A DNA stretch of 64,000 nucleotides from Hyphomicrobium sp. CS1BSMeth3 (GCF_900117415.1 NZ_FPEI01000005.1:310001-374000), one strand, 5' to 3'. Shown: positions 34,337 to 43,580, counted from the first letter of the stretch. The notes: a model not told the origin generated them from the sequence alone. Numbers and translations: made by a program.

Positions 34337-34948
34337 TCACATGGGTTTTGCAAGGTTATCGCGGACCTGAGTGCACATTTCACTTGCGAGCTGCGGAGTG
34401 GAATATTTTCCTGCAATAGCGCTACGCATCTTCTTCGCGTGAGCACCAAGCGCGGGCATGCTCTCGCTTTTGACGCCCATCGCGAACAGATAGTTTCCCC
34501 ATTTCATTTCGTCGACCTGCGCATTGCAAAACAGAAGCTTGGCAAGCATCTCGCCGAAGTAATCTATTTTCTCTGACTGCCTTCGGTCATCAGAGCCGAC
34601 CGAGTTGGGGACACCTCTGCGCATGACCTTGAGCAGGAACGGGTGTCTTGTAATCTTGCCACAGAAATCCTGGTGCTTCTGCAGCGTGTCGAAGTGTGAC
34701 CTGTACTTGCCGTAGTGTTTGATACGTTCGGCTTCAACATGGGCTTTATCTGTGGGCGTAATGCCAATGGCCCTGGCAAATGCGCTCATCTCGTATTGGT
34801 CAACTGAATTGGTAAGATTGCAAAATGCCACCACTGCTAGCATATCGCCAAGAAACTGTGGTGCAGCCAAGCCTTTCGGCATCTGGAGTTGCTGGGCCGA
34901 CACGGGATTGCTGAGGAGAATGAGCAAAGCGGCCAACGTATATCGCAA
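34337..34948 (-). CDS. Periplasmic four-cysteine protein, unknown
   Basis: A 203-residue protein with a clear signal peptide (MRYTLAALLILLSNPVSAQQ, cleavage near SAQ). Four Cys occur at regular positions (VAFCNLT, QDFCGKI, KLLFCNAQ, EMCTQVR), suggesting two disulfides and an internal duplication: MLAVVAFCN and MLAKLLFCN are alike. The fold would be helical and periplasmic. No family is recognised. It is on the minus strand and the 375 bases before it hold no gene. Confidence 0.75.
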   Translation of the reverse strand: MRYTLAALLILLSNPVSAQQLQMPKGLAAPQFLGDMLAVVAFCNLTNSVDQYEMSAFARAIGITPTDKAHVEAERIKHYGKYRSHFDTLQKHQDFCGKITRHPFLLKVMRRGVPNSVGSDDRRQSEKIDYFGEMLAKLLFCNAQVDEMKWGNYLFAMGVKSESMPALGAHAKKMRSAIAGKYSTPQLASEMCTQVRDNLAKPM

Positions 34949-35325
34949 CTAAGATCCTCCGCTGCAGGTCGTGCATGGGCAGTGCAGACGAGTGAGTGAA
35001 GAAGCAGTAGATACTGATTCGCTTTGGATGGCTCCCTGTCAGAACCTTCGGGGCAGATTGTGCTGACTGAATATTTGAGGGTTTTCAGCGCATCGTATCC
35101 CAGACATTGGACGGCGCCTCTTCCCGATATCGCAAGCTCAGGAGCGCGGCTTTGCCCAACTTCGGGATAAGGTGAAAGCACGCCAGCCGCATCGTCAGCA
35201 GGCAAGATCCTTCCGCCTCCCGCGCGTTACCCCGAGGCCTGAATGCTGCTTCTTTCCACGGCAGCATCGTATGCAAGCTGTCGGCACTTGGGCATAGTCG
35301 CACCACCCAAGAGAAAGCGAGGCCG

Positions 35326-37083
35326 ATGAATGTCCCGACGAAACCCAAAATCAAATACATTCCCCTGAACAAACTTGTGCTCTCGGAGCAAAACGTCCGC
35401 CGCACGCTCACCAACGCCGGCATTGCCGAGCTCGCCGCGAACATCGCCGCCCAAGGCCTGCACCAGAACCTCAACGTCATCCTGCGCGACGACGGCACCG
35501 CGGAAGTGACCGCCGGCGGACGCCGCCTGCGCGCCCTCAAGCTCCTCGCCGACGACGGCACCATCCCCGCCGACTGGCCCGTTCCCTGCCTCCCTCTTGC
35601 GGCCCGCGAAGACGCGCGCGAGGTCAGTCTCGCCGAAAACACCATGCGTGCGCCCATGCACCCCGATGATGAATTCGAGGCCTTCAACAACCTCGTCACA
35701 TCCGGCGTGCCCATCGAGGACGTCGCCGCCCGCTATGGCGTCACTCCGGCCGTCGTCAAGCAGCGCATGAAGCTCGCCGCCGTCTCGCCCAAGCTCCGCA
35801 AACTCTTTCGCGAAGGCAAGATGACCCTGCAGCAAGTCATGGCCTTCACCCTCACGGACGACGTTAAGAAGCAGGAGAAGGCCTGGCGCGGCCTCGATCA
35901 ATGGGAACGCGAGGACGCCGACAACATCAAGGCCGTCCTCACCGAGAACAGCATTCCGGGACACCACAAGCTTGCTCGCTTCGTCGGCCTCAAGGCCTAC
36001 GAGAAGGCCGGCGGCACCATTACCCGCGACCTCTTCGACGATGACAACGCCGTCCACTTCGACAACCCCGAGCTCCTCCAGCAACTGGCCGAGCAGAAAC
36101 TCGAGGCCGAAGCCGCCAAGCTGCAGAAAGAAGGCTGGGCCTGGACAAAGGCCACCATCGATCCGCAATACGCCACGCCCTACGGCCACCTCACCCCCAT
36201 CAACGAGCCCGACCCGGAAGACCCCGAGTACGAGGCGGCCGAGCAGCGCATGGAGGAAGAGGGCCCGCAGTACAGCGCCGAGCAAATGGAAACGGCTGGC
36301 ACCACCCTCAGCATCACCCACGACGGCAGGCTCTCAATTACGCGCGGCCTCGTCATGCCCAAGAGCAAAGCGGACGCAGCGCCCGGCAAGGAAAACGAAA
36401 TCGCACAGCCGCCAAAGCCCGAATATTCGAACCGCCTCATGGACGAGCTGGCGCACCAGCACACCAACGCGCTGCGTCACGCCCTCGCCCAGGACCCGAA
36501 CATCGCCCTCGTTACTCTTACCCACGCCCTCACCAGCCAGGTGCTCTACGACGGACGCGCAACCTCGGCCCTCAACATCCGCGCCATCAGCTTCAACACC
36601 ACCCGGCCGGAATTCGTGCCCAACCCCGAGGAATGTCCCGCCATTGCCGCGCTCGACGCCGCGCGCGCCGCCTGGATGAAGAAGCTCCCCAAGGATGAGG
36701 GCAAACTCTTTGCCTGGCTCATGAAGCAGGAACCCGCCACCATCACCGAATTGCTCACGTTCAGCACGGCCCTCACCCTGCAAGCGACCATTCCCCCGAA
36801 TACCGCCGAGCACGACCGCCGCCCGGTCGCCCAGCAAGTCGCCAAGAGCCTCACATCCGGCTTCGACATGGCCGCGCATTGGGAAGCCACGGCCGAAGGC
36901 TTCCTCGGCCGCCTCTCCAAAGCCCAACTCGCCAAGGCCCTCGAAGAAACCAAGCAGGCACCACTCGCCGAACGCATCCTCAAGATGAAACGGGAGGACG
37001 CCATCCGCGAAACCGCCCGCGCCCTCAAAGGAAAAGGATGGCTGCCGACACCGCTCAAGCCATCCAGCACGCGCCATCGATGA
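35326..37083 (+). CDS. Large ParB-like nuclease-domain protein
   Basis: A 585-residue protein. GAGG precedes the ATG by four bases. The N-terminal ParB/Srx-like fold includes YIPLNKLVLSEQNVRRTL, then EVTAGGRRLRALKLL and REVSLAENTMRAPMHP with the GGRRL and ENTMR signatures. A KorB/Noc-like HTH follows at about 125-165 (DVAARYGVTPAVVKQRMKLA). The C-terminal 400 residues are a helical extension typical of such proteins on rhizobial plasmids and islands. It is far from the ParA-like gene (30 kb), so it probably acts as a regulator or spreading DNA-binding protein. The tail is basic. Confidence 0.9.
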   Translation: MNVPTKPKIKYIPLNKLVLSEQNVRRTLTNAGIAELAANIAAQGLHQNLNVILRDDGTAEVTAGGRRLRALKLLADDGTIPADWPVPCLPLAAREDAREVSLAENTMRAPMHPDDEFEAFNNLVTSGVPIEDVAARYGVTPAVVKQRMKLAAVSPKLRKLFREGKMTLQQVMAFTLTDDVKKQEKAWRGLDQWEREDADNIKAVLTENSIPGHHKLARFVGLKAYEKAGGTITRDLFDDDNAVHFDNPELLQQLAEQKLEAEAAKLQKEGWAWTKATIDPQYATPYGHLTPINEPDPEDPEYEAAEQRMEEEGPQYSAEQMETAGTTLSITHDGRLSITRGLVMPKSKADAAPGKENEIAQPPKPEYSNRLMDELAHQHTNALRHALAQDPNIALVTLTHALTSQVLYDGRATSALNIRAISFNTTRPEFVPNPEECPAIAALDAARAAWMKKLPKDEGKLFAWLMKQEPATITELLTFSTALTLQATIPPNTAEHDRRPVAQQVAKSLTSGFDMAAHWEATAEGFLGRLSKAQLAKALEETKQAPLAERILKMKREDAIRETARALKGKGWLPTPLKPSSTRHR

Positions 37084-37325
37084 AGCGGGCCGCACCCGAA
37101 CCGCGCATACAGCGCCGCACACACGCGTTGCGCACGCCGCCTGTCACGCCACCAGCCCGCCCACAAGCACCTTGGGCAAAGCCTGCCTGACGCTGTCCCC
37201 GGCGCAAGGGCCGACGCCAGGAAACCTGTCCTCGCCTGCGGTAAAACCCTTGCCCCCGCGCCACGCGCCCGGCCGCGCCTATTGCCAAGGCCGCATGGGG
37301 CGGCCGCAAGCAAAGGACAGCCGAC

Positions 37326-37742
37326 ATGACAACCTACGACTATGAACTCACGCGCCGCCGCACCGTCATCGCGCGCATCAAACCCATCCTCCTCGCGGAG
37401 CTCCAAGCTAATGGCATAGCAACCGTCTGCATCACTTATGACGGTGAGGGCGACGAAGGCCAGATTTCCGGAACGCTCTGCTTCGACCCCACCAACGCAC
37501 GTATAGCCACCTTCCCGGCCGGCGTGCCCAACGAGGCCCTCGCCGCCGAATATCCCGACGCCAGCAACCTGCCCGATGTTCTGGAAAGCTTCGCCTGGGA
37601 CGTGATCGCCAGCCAACATGACGGCTTCGAAATCAACGACGGCGGCTATGGTGACGTCACCATCGACGTCGCCAAGGGCACGATCACGCTGGAGCACAAC
37701 GAACGCTATATCGACATCCACACGGAAATGACTGAGATCTAG
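37326..37742 (+). CDS. DUF6878-like protein
   Basis: A 138-residue acidic protein with AAGGA before the ATG. The core ITYDGEGDEGQISG, then FAWDVIASQHDGFEINDGGY and VTIDVAKGTITLEHNERY matches DUF6878, seen often beside DUF6915 and ParB-like genes in Hyphomicrobiales mobile DNA. Function unknown. It is followed by the DUF6915-like gene two bases downstream. Confidence 0.8.
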   Translation: MTTYDYELTRRRTVIARIKPILLAELQANGIATVCITYDGEGDEGQISGTLCFDPTNARIATFPAGVPNEALAAEYPDASNLPDVLESFAWDVIASQHDGFEINDGGYGDVTIDVAKGTITLEHNERYIDIHTEMTEI

Positions 37743-37744
37743 CC

Positions 37745-38110
37745 ATGGCCCATGCATTCCATCACGCCATCTCGAGCGCCAGAAAGCATGGCGGCAACCC
37801 CTCGGAGTACTACGCCATCCATGCCTGGTTCGATGCCTCAAAGGCCATCATCGCCGACTACAGGCACAGAGCATTGCGCCACCATGCGGAAGGCATCGCC
37901 ATGGCAGACGTCATCTTCGGTCCCACGCTCACGCTCTCCACCGGCAAGGTCATTCCCACTCGCTGGATTGGCGAGCAACACGTCCGCGAGGACCTCGGAC
38001 GCATCCCCTCATTCGCTGATTGGGTTCGCGCCATTCGCCCGGAGCCTTGGATGGGCCGCGCCACCCGCCTCTCCCTCGAGCCGGCTCCGACGCCCCAGGC
38101 ATCGCCATGA
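37745..38110 (+). CDS. DUF6915-like protein
   Basis: A 121-residue protein. HAISSARKHGGNPSEY, then IHAWFDASKAIIADYRHRAL and RHHAEGI, IPTRWIGEQHVREDLGRI and PSFADWVRAI are a good match to DUF6915. The many conserved His, Arg and Asp residues hint at an enzymatic or metal role, which is not established. It forms a pair with the DUF6878 gene. Confidence 0.8.
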   Translation: MAHAFHHAISSARKHGGNPSEYYAIHAWFDASKAIIADYRHRALRHHAEGIAMADVIFGPTLTLSTGKVIPTRWIGEQHVREDLGRIPSFADWVRAIRPEPWMGRATRLSLEPAPTPQASP

Positions 38111-38192
38111 TCCGCAAAACCATAACCGGCGCAGGATGGGGATTCTGCCAATCAACATAAGCGCCGGTTACCTGCTTATGCGCAGCCCCAAA

Positions 38193-38254
38193 AGAGCCGC
38201 TGACATAGAGTGTACAACGAGTTCATACATCGCAATCAAAACGCTGTTGTATAA
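38193..38254 (+). repeat. 62-bp intergenic element, copy B
   Basis: The second copy of the 21283-21344 element, in the opposite orientation. This copy reads into a TATAAT (38250-38255) and then into a stretch with no gene, so it may be an orphan promoter or a site with another role. Confidence 0.8.
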
Positions 38255-38490
38255 TGGCTAAACATGCCGCACACGAACCTTTGAACTATTGCCACCGCGC
38301 CAAACCGAGCGGAAGAACGCTCCTCCCTCCACCAAAAATCGCCGCGAAAGCGCTGCCATGGGGCCCAAGGGCGGCGCGGGCCGCCCGCTGGCGCGCCCGG
38401 AGGGAATAGGCGGCCCGCGACGCCCTGGCTCCGAAAATCGCAGCAAAGCCCCGTACACGGCCATGAAACCCCTCGGCCGCGAAAACCCAT

Positions 38491-39456
38491 CTATACCGCC
38501 TTGCTCCGCCGCCATACGGCGTGACGAACCAATCCCGCCGCCGTCAATCCGCGATACTCCACGTCCACACTCACCGCCGGCCGCACCCAAAGCCCTCTCG
38601 GCCGGCGCCCCGCAAAAACCGTGACAGGCTCCGCCACCAGCAGGGCATCAAGCCGCGCACGCAAGGCCGCGCTCTGCCGCATCGACCAACCCGTTCCCAC
38701 CTTGCCGACAAAACGCCACGCCCGGCCCTCCCGCCGCGCCAGATACAAGGCCGCAACCAGCCCCTTGCCGTCCGGCACGAAACCCACCACCACCAGGCTC
38801 TCGCGCATCACACATTTGATCTTGCACCAGGCCTCGCCACGGCCTGACCTGTACGGCGCGTCTCGACGCTTCGACACCACGCCCTCGAGGCCCATTGCAC
38901 AGGCGGCCTCGAACATGCGGGGGCCTTCTCCCACCATGTGATCACAGTACACAATTGGCGGCCCCACACCCTCGAGCAACGCCGCCAGCACCTGCTTCCG
39001 CGCCAGCAGCCCGGCACCCCGCAAGTCGAAGCCATCGAGGAACAACAGATCAAAAACGTAGTAGAGCAACCGCTCCGAGCGCCGTCCCGCGCGCAAGGAT
39101 GCCTGCAAGGCCGCAAAGTCGCTGATACCCTGCGCATCGGCGACTACCACCTCGCCATCGACAATCAAGTGATTGGCTGGCAAGCGGGCAAGTGCCTCCG
39201 CCACTGCCGCCATGCGTTCCGCCCAATCGAGTCCGCTCCGCGTCAACAGCGCCGGCCGTCCCTCGACCAGATGGCCCTGCACGCGATAGCCATCAAGCTT
39301 GATTTCATGCAGCCAGTCCGCCGCGGCCGGAACCGCGCCCTTCAACGTTGCCAACTGCGGCTTGATAAATCCGGGAAACGAGGCTGACCGCGCACCCGGC
39401 AGCATCCGTGCCGTGAAACGCGCCGGCGAGCGATGCGTCGAGCTCCGCCTGGCCAT
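38491..39456 (-). CDS. ATP-dependent DNA ligase, LigD-like ligase domain
   Basis: A 321-residue single-domain ligase. The nucleotidyltransferase motif I is LHEIKLDGYRVQG (Lys53). Later motifs include YYVFDLLFLDGFDLRG, EGVVSKRRDAPYRSGR and EAWCKIKC, then an OB domain with LVVVGFVPDGKGLVAALYLA. It corresponds to the ligase domain of LigD without the polymerase or nuclease parts. It is the third gene of a minus-strand set, 28 bases after the SLOG gene. It may seal ends after transfer, or act with the nucleotide enzymes upstream. Motifs are intact. Confidence 0.92.
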   Translation of the reverse strand: MARRSSTHRSPARFTARMLPGARSASFPGFIKPQLATLKGAVPAAADWLHEIKLDGYRVQGHLVEGRPALLTRSGLDWAERMAAVAEALARLPANHLIVDGEVVVADAQGISDFAALQASLRAGRRSERLLYYVFDLLFLDGFDLRGAGLLARKQVLAALLEGVGPPIVYCDHMVGEGPRMFEAACAMGLEGVVSKRRDAPYRSGRGEAWCKIKCVMRESLVVVGFVPDGKGLVAALYLARREGRAWRFVGKVGTGWSMRQSAALRARLDALLVAEPVTVFAGRRPRGLWVRPAVSVDVEYRGLTAAGLVRHAVWRRSKAV

Positions 39457-39484
39457 TGCTCAGCTCTTAGCGCACCACCGCGAC

Positions 39485-40042
39485 TCACAGCTCCATGGTG
39501 CGTTGCCGGGGTGCTGCCGGCCGCAGCCAATCGGGCAAATGAATCTTGCGCCGGATCTCTTTCAGCACATCACCGCCACGGCCGCGCAGGAAGTCGCTCA
39601 GTTCATTTTCGCTCTTGAGGACGTAGAACGTCCCATCCGGTACCGAAAAGACCACCAGGTTCTTGTGTGCTTCGACCAGCCACACCATGTTCTGCACCGA
39701 ACCCGCACTCTTGCCATCCCAGACCACGAAACCAATATCCGTGGCGCCCGCCATCTCCTTATCCTTCGCGGCATAGAAATCGCGGCCGCTCTGCGCCTCA
39801 GACGTCGGCACCATCCGCGTCGCCCAGGGCCCGAGATTGTTGCGCGGTTTCGCGCCCACGTGAAAGACAATGACCTTGACATACCCACGCTTGGCCAGGT
39901 GCGCCTGCATGGCCTTGTCGGCGCCGTTGGCATCACCAACAACAATATCCAGGCCACTCTCGACCATGTTGTCCAGCCGTGCCCACACCGCCTCATCGAG
40001 ACGGCTGACACTGCGGGAGCCGGACAGGAATACCGTGGTCAT
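39485..40042 (-). CDS. SLOG-domain (DprA/LOG-like) protein
   Basis: About 185 residues from MTTVFLSGSRSVSRLDE; its ATG overlaps the previous stop (ATGA). The Rossmann-like SLOG pattern is clear: FLSGSRSV at the first strand, VVGDANGADKAMQAHLAKRG in the nucleotide loop, and VSGR-like positions kept as EAQSGRDFYAAKDKEMA. SLOG proteins bind or generate nucleotide-derived ligands and are common in conflict systems. Here it is coupled to a ComF-like phosphoribosyltransferase and followed by a DNA ligase. This gene set suggests nucleotide-based signalling or sensing, which is an inference. Confidence 0.8.
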   Translation of the reverse strand: MTTVFLSGSRSVSRLDEAVWARLDNMVESGLDIVVGDANGADKAMQAHLAKRGYVKVIVFHVGAKPRNNLGPWATRMVPTSEAQSGRDFYAAKDKEMAGATDIGFVVWDGKSAGSVQNMVWLVEAHKNLVVFSVPDGTFYVLKSENELSDFLRGRGGDVLKEIRRKIHLPDWLRPAAPRQRTMEL

Positions 40043-40614
40043 CGCGTGCTTCTCGTCTTGGTCATCGCCAGAACGCACACTTCGCTCGCCTTGCCCTGAT
40101 TGTAAAGCAGGCTCGTTGCCACCTGCAACGTCGCTCCCGATCGATAGAGATCATCCAGCAGAAGAACCTTCTTGCCCGCAAAGACGTTCCCGCTTGTGTC
40201 GAGCTCCAGTGCCTCCTCCAGCAGCTCGAAGCGTGCCACGGGATCAGAGACCTCCTTCAGTTCCTTGCTGCCCCTGTTGGTGAGCCTGCCCGAAGCCACG
40301 GCAACGCCACGGCGCTTGCCCAAGGCTTCGGCGATTAGCAGCACCGGCTTGATTGCCCGCCGCTTCGTTTGCGGAATAGGAACCAGGAAATCGAATTTCT
40401 CGATATTCCGGAAGCTATCCAGCAGCTTCACGATCTTCCGCACCGCGGATTCCTTGCCGCCATACTTCAACTGATAAACCAGCTCGCCCATTTCTGTGCG
40501 CGTGGTCTCAAAACGATTCCGGCCGGCACCATCCACTCCCACCAATGCGCTCGAAACCGTATGCTCGTCAAAAGCCCAGCCTTTCTTCCAATTGCCCTTC
40601 AACAAAATAGCCAT
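40039..40614 (-). CDS. ComF-like phosphoribosyltransferase
   Basis: About 191 residues from MAILLKGNWKKGWAFDEH. The type I PRTase loop reads KKVLLLDDLYRSGATLQVA, matching the PRPP-binding VLLVDDVxTTG(A/S)T pattern. Upstream is the ComF-like LVPIPQTKRRAIKPVLLIAE. The N-terminal zinc ribbon of classical ComF is absent. It heads the set PRTase-SLOG-ligase with an ATGA overlap to the SLOG gene. PRTases paired with SLOG proteins occur in nucleotide-centred conflict islands. The likely substrate is a base plus PRPP, but it is not identifiable by eye. Confidence 0.85.
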   Translation of the reverse strand: MAILLKGNWKKGWAFDEHTVSSALVGVDGAGRNRFETTRTEMGELVYQLKYGGKESAVRKIVKLLDSFRNIEKFDFLVPIPQTKRRAIKPVLLIAEALGKRRGVAVASGRLTNRGSKELKEVSDPVARFELLEEALELDTSGNVFAGKKVLLLDDLYRSGATLQVATSLLYNQGKASEVCVLAMTKTRSTR

Positions 40615-40977
40615 ACCAATACCCTTCCCTCTCCTTGAGACAGGCATTCTAACACGATGCCCTCCCCGTTAGGCATATCTGTCGCGGCCCGGTGATGGAA
40701 AATATAACACTAGAATAGCTACATAGCGTCACTTGTGTTTATTCATTCAACGAATCTTGGCCGACCCAGGTCATCGGCTCGACATCAGTGGTGCTTGCGA
40801 AAGCCAGAAGCAGGTAGGGCGTAGGTATACAAAATAAGGGTTCGCACGACGCGAATTCAGTTGGTTAGGTGCGATGTGTATGAATTTGTCTCGAACCCCT
40901 GCCACCTCCCCCATACCCCGTGTCAGTAATCCTTATCCCCTCCGCCATAAGCGAATATCCAATAGGAGGACGGAACC

Positions 40978-41523
40978 GTGAGCAACGTATGCACTACCCA
41001 TTCCCGCACTCTCGCCACCATGGCTGTCGGCTTCATGCTTATGACCGGCTTTCCTGCGATGGCCCTCGAAGTCTCCGCTGGAAGCAGCTCCGTCGCCGCC
41101 AATGCCGCTTTTGATATGAAGCTTGATAGCGCCAACACTCTGCTCAAAACGGCGATTGAAGACGTCAAGGCTCAGGCCAACCGCCTCGAGCAGTGCAACC
41201 AGGCCGGCAGGTTCTACAGACCTGGCACATCCGGCGCCGACGCAAATGGCTGCGTTCCTCCCACGGCTGGCACCATGCGCCTCGCCCTGGCTTCTCACCA
41301 TTCGACCTACAGCTCGGCCGGGAGCGGAGGCCAAACCACCTACACCGCATGGGTCACCGCGAACCTTTGCGTGCTCGCAACCGTGTCCCCCGGCACGACC
41401 GAAGACAACCACAGCCACGGCTGCTGGATAGAGGTGAGCGGAAACAACTACCGGACCGCGTCGCGATCCCACAAGGGCAACACCCAGTGCGACATGCTTT
41501 GCTACAACCTCGTGCCGAATTGA
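40978..41523 (+). CDS. Secreted protein with the same N-terminal stalk as the 31340 gene
   Basis: A 181-residue protein with a GTG start behind a strong AGGAGG. The signal peptide (TMAVGFMLMTGFPAMA) is followed by an Ala-rich helix, CNQAGRFYRPG and ANGCVPPTAG. The C-terminal 100 residues differ from the 31340 protein and have Cys pairs (LCVLATVS, HGCWIEVSG, QCDMLCYN). The conserved stalk with a variable end suggests a family of surface or pilus tips. The 330 bases upstream hold no gene. Confidence 0.75.
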   Translation: MSNVCTTHSRTLATMAVGFMLMTGFPAMALEVSAGSSSVAANAAFDMKLDSANTLLKTAIEDVKAQANRLEQCNQAGRFYRPGTSGADANGCVPPTAGTMRLALASHHSTYSSAGSGGQTTYTAWVTANLCVLATVSPGTTEDNHSHGCWIEVSGNNYRTASRSHKGNTQCDMLCYNLVPN

Positions 41524-41610
41524 TTTTCAGCTACCCCGACAATCACGAATCCCGGTACCACGGGGCGACGACACTTCCCGCCCGCAATTAGACAACGGGA
41601 ACGGACTTCC

Positions 41611-41829
41611 ATGAAAGCCAAAGGCCTGCCCATCGAGGGCTACCCTCATTTCACGCTGGCCGGCCAGGAAGACGAGCTTATCTTTGCACGCACCCTGGCG
41701 AACCTGCGCGCTGCCGGTTTCGAGGTTCATGCCGACCGACTTGTGCCGCCGGCCGGAACCGATAGCCCGCGCCTCATCGCGGCGATCAGCTCCGCCTTTC
41801 AACAGGCCAAGATGGGACGCAGAGCTTAG
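41611..41829 (+). CDS. Small soluble protein, unknown
   Basis: A 72-residue frame with GGAACGG before the ATG. The product, with FTLAGQEDELIFARTLANLR and AAGFEVHADRL, looks like a compact alpha/beta fold. No family is recognised. It lies between the secreted-protein gene and the convergent hydrolase gene. Confidence 0.5.
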   Translation: MKAKGLPIEGYPHFTLAGQEDELIFARTLANLRAAGFEVHADRLVPPAGTDSPRLIAAISSAFQQAKMGRRA

Positions 41830-41894
41830 CCCCCAGCCATCGCGGCAGTCCGCTCCGCCTCGAGCAGGCCAAGACAAACCGCGGCACCGCGCCG

Positions 41895-43475
41895 TCATCC
41901 CTTCCCGGCGATCCATCGCGCAATGCGGTCGATACATTCATCATCCGTATAGTACGCAGCGTGCACGAGTGACAGGTCGTTGGAGACGGTCTTGAGCAAC
42001 GCCTCCACGTCGGATGCCGTCACAACCAGCTTCGAGAACGTTTCCGAAAGCGTGCCGAAATGCTCCCCCATCCAGGCATTGCGCCGCGCCAGCGCGCGAG
42101 CTTCCGCCGCCACGGAAATGTTCTCGTAGCGCGAGAAGGCATCGGGGAAACAACCTGGCACCTTGTCGACGGCGGGGAGCTTATGCCGATATCCTTCCAA
42201 GCCGCAGGCCGCTTCCTGCATGACGGACCAAACTCTCTCACGCACGAAATAGGTGACTGCGGCTGATGGCAAAGCGGCGATACTTGCAGCAAATCCACGC
42301 ATCCATCGGAGCGGTATGCCCATATCGTTGAGTATACGCCTTCCCAGTGCGACGTAGTCGCCCATCACGCCAACGATCATGAACAAAACCATGCCAAACA
42401 CGATCTGGCCAATCAGGCGCGCTGCGGACACAACGTCGACGTCGGGATTGCTCGATGCAACAGCAAGAAGGCCAAGGAGGATCAGCGTCAACGACGGCGG
42501 AAAAAGCCAGTAAATAAGAACCCGGCCCTTCTCCCGGAAACTCAAATCACGGAGGCAGTTGAAGCCGGCGATCCTGTCGATATCCCGGTGCCTTGCAAGC
42601 ACCCGCCGTCGCGTGAGGGACAGAAACCGCAGCAATCCCATCCGCGGAGAGAATGGATTTGCCGACGTGCGGACATGGTGCAAGACCTGCCAGGCTTCAT
42701 CGAACGGGCTATTGAGAGCCAGCAGCCGCGTCGGCTGCGCCAATTGCCGTTCCCAAAACCCGTTCCATCCCAATATGCGTCCTCGGCGGCGCCGATAGGC
42801 GAGCACAGGAGCTATCAATAGGGGAGCGAAGACAACCGCAAGTATCAAGTAAAAAACGTATCTCCCGCTGAGCTTTCCGAACGGCGTTTCAACGCCGGGA
42901 TCCTCGGCAGGCCAGTTCCACAAGACCTCGGCTATAATCACGCCGAGCCCTAACATCATCAACACGATCAGTCCCCAACTGCACCAACCGGCAATGGAAA
43001 GAGTGCGTTTTCGCCGCTCCTCCCTGCCCCGCACATCTGTGACCGTGTCGAGGAATGGCGTGCCAAGCGTGACCAACTGCCCTTGCCACTCCTGCGCAAG
43101 CGTGCGCCATGCGGGGAACACAGCCTCAGTCAGCACGTTGCCGCCATGGCTGTGTGCAACGATGTGACACTTCCAATTCTCTGCCTGCAGGGCCTTGATG
43201 GTCTCGGCCAGCGAGGAAGCGCCGTGCGTCCGATCGATCCAGCTGTTGGTCCCCGCCCAAGCAAATGTACTGCCGCCGTCCTCATGCGCCCAGCACCGCG
43301 CTTGCGATCCATGGCGCTCTAGGGCAGCATCAAGCTTTGCCGCGAAGCTAAGCTCACTGTCCGCTCCATCGTGCAGCTGGTGCCATTGCCGCGTGCTCTC
43401 CATAGGCGCGGCCCACGTCCCGTGCACCAGTATGATCGTCTCTTTGACCTCGTCTTCCTGTCCGCGCTCACTCAT
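41895..43475 (-). CDS. Membrane-bound alpha/beta hydrolase
   Basis: A 526-residue protein. The N-terminal hydrolase part has the oxyanion motif ETIILVHGTWAAP (about 12-24) and the nucleophile elbow CHIVAHSHGGNV (Ser near 110), a G/A-x-S-x-G-G variant. At least four membrane segments follow (about 160-180, 205-230, 315-340, 350-375). A soluble C-terminal helical part ends IARWIAGKG. Esterase or lipase activity at the membrane is likely; a defence-effector role is possible but not shown. The upstream region carries two 87-base direct repeats. Confidence 0.8.
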   Translation of the reverse strand: MSERGQEDEVKETIILVHGTWAAPMESTRQWHQLHDGADSELSFAAKLDAALERHGSQARCWAHEDGGSTFAWAGTNSWIDRTHGASSLAETIKALQAENWKCHIVAHSHGGNVLTEAVFPAWRTLAQEWQGQLVTLGTPFLDTVTDVRGREERRKRTLSIAGWCSWGLIVLMMLGLGVIIAEVLWNWPAEDPGVETPFGKLSGRYVFYLILAVVFAPLLIAPVLAYRRRRGRILGWNGFWERQLAQPTRLLALNSPFDEAWQVLHHVRTSANPFSPRMGLLRFLSLTRRRVLARHRDIDRIAGFNCLRDLSFREKGRVLIYWLFPPSLTLILLGLLAVASSNPDVDVVSAARLIGQIVFGMVLFMIVGVMGDYVALGRRILNDMGIPLRWMRGFAASIAALPSAAVTYFVRERVWSVMQEAACGLEGYRHKLPAVDKVPGCFPDAFSRYENISVAAEARALARRNAWMGEHFGTLSETFSKLVVTASDVEALLKTVSNDLSLVHAAYYTDDECIDRIARWIAGKG

Positions 43476-43493
43476 CGCCCCCCTCCGGCAATC

Positions 43494-43580
43494 TGGTCGG
43501 CCCGCAGCAATCGCGCGTTAAAACAACAGTTTTTCTACAACCCAATGACGCATAAGGGAAACTAGGAAGAGACTCCCTCA
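43494..43580. repeat. 87-bp direct repeat, first copy
   Basis: The segment starting TGGTCGGCCCGCAGCAAT and ending CTCCCTCA, repeated 157 bases later at 78 of 87 positions. It lies directly upstream of the hydrolase gene, so it probably contains its promoter. Confidence 0.9.
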
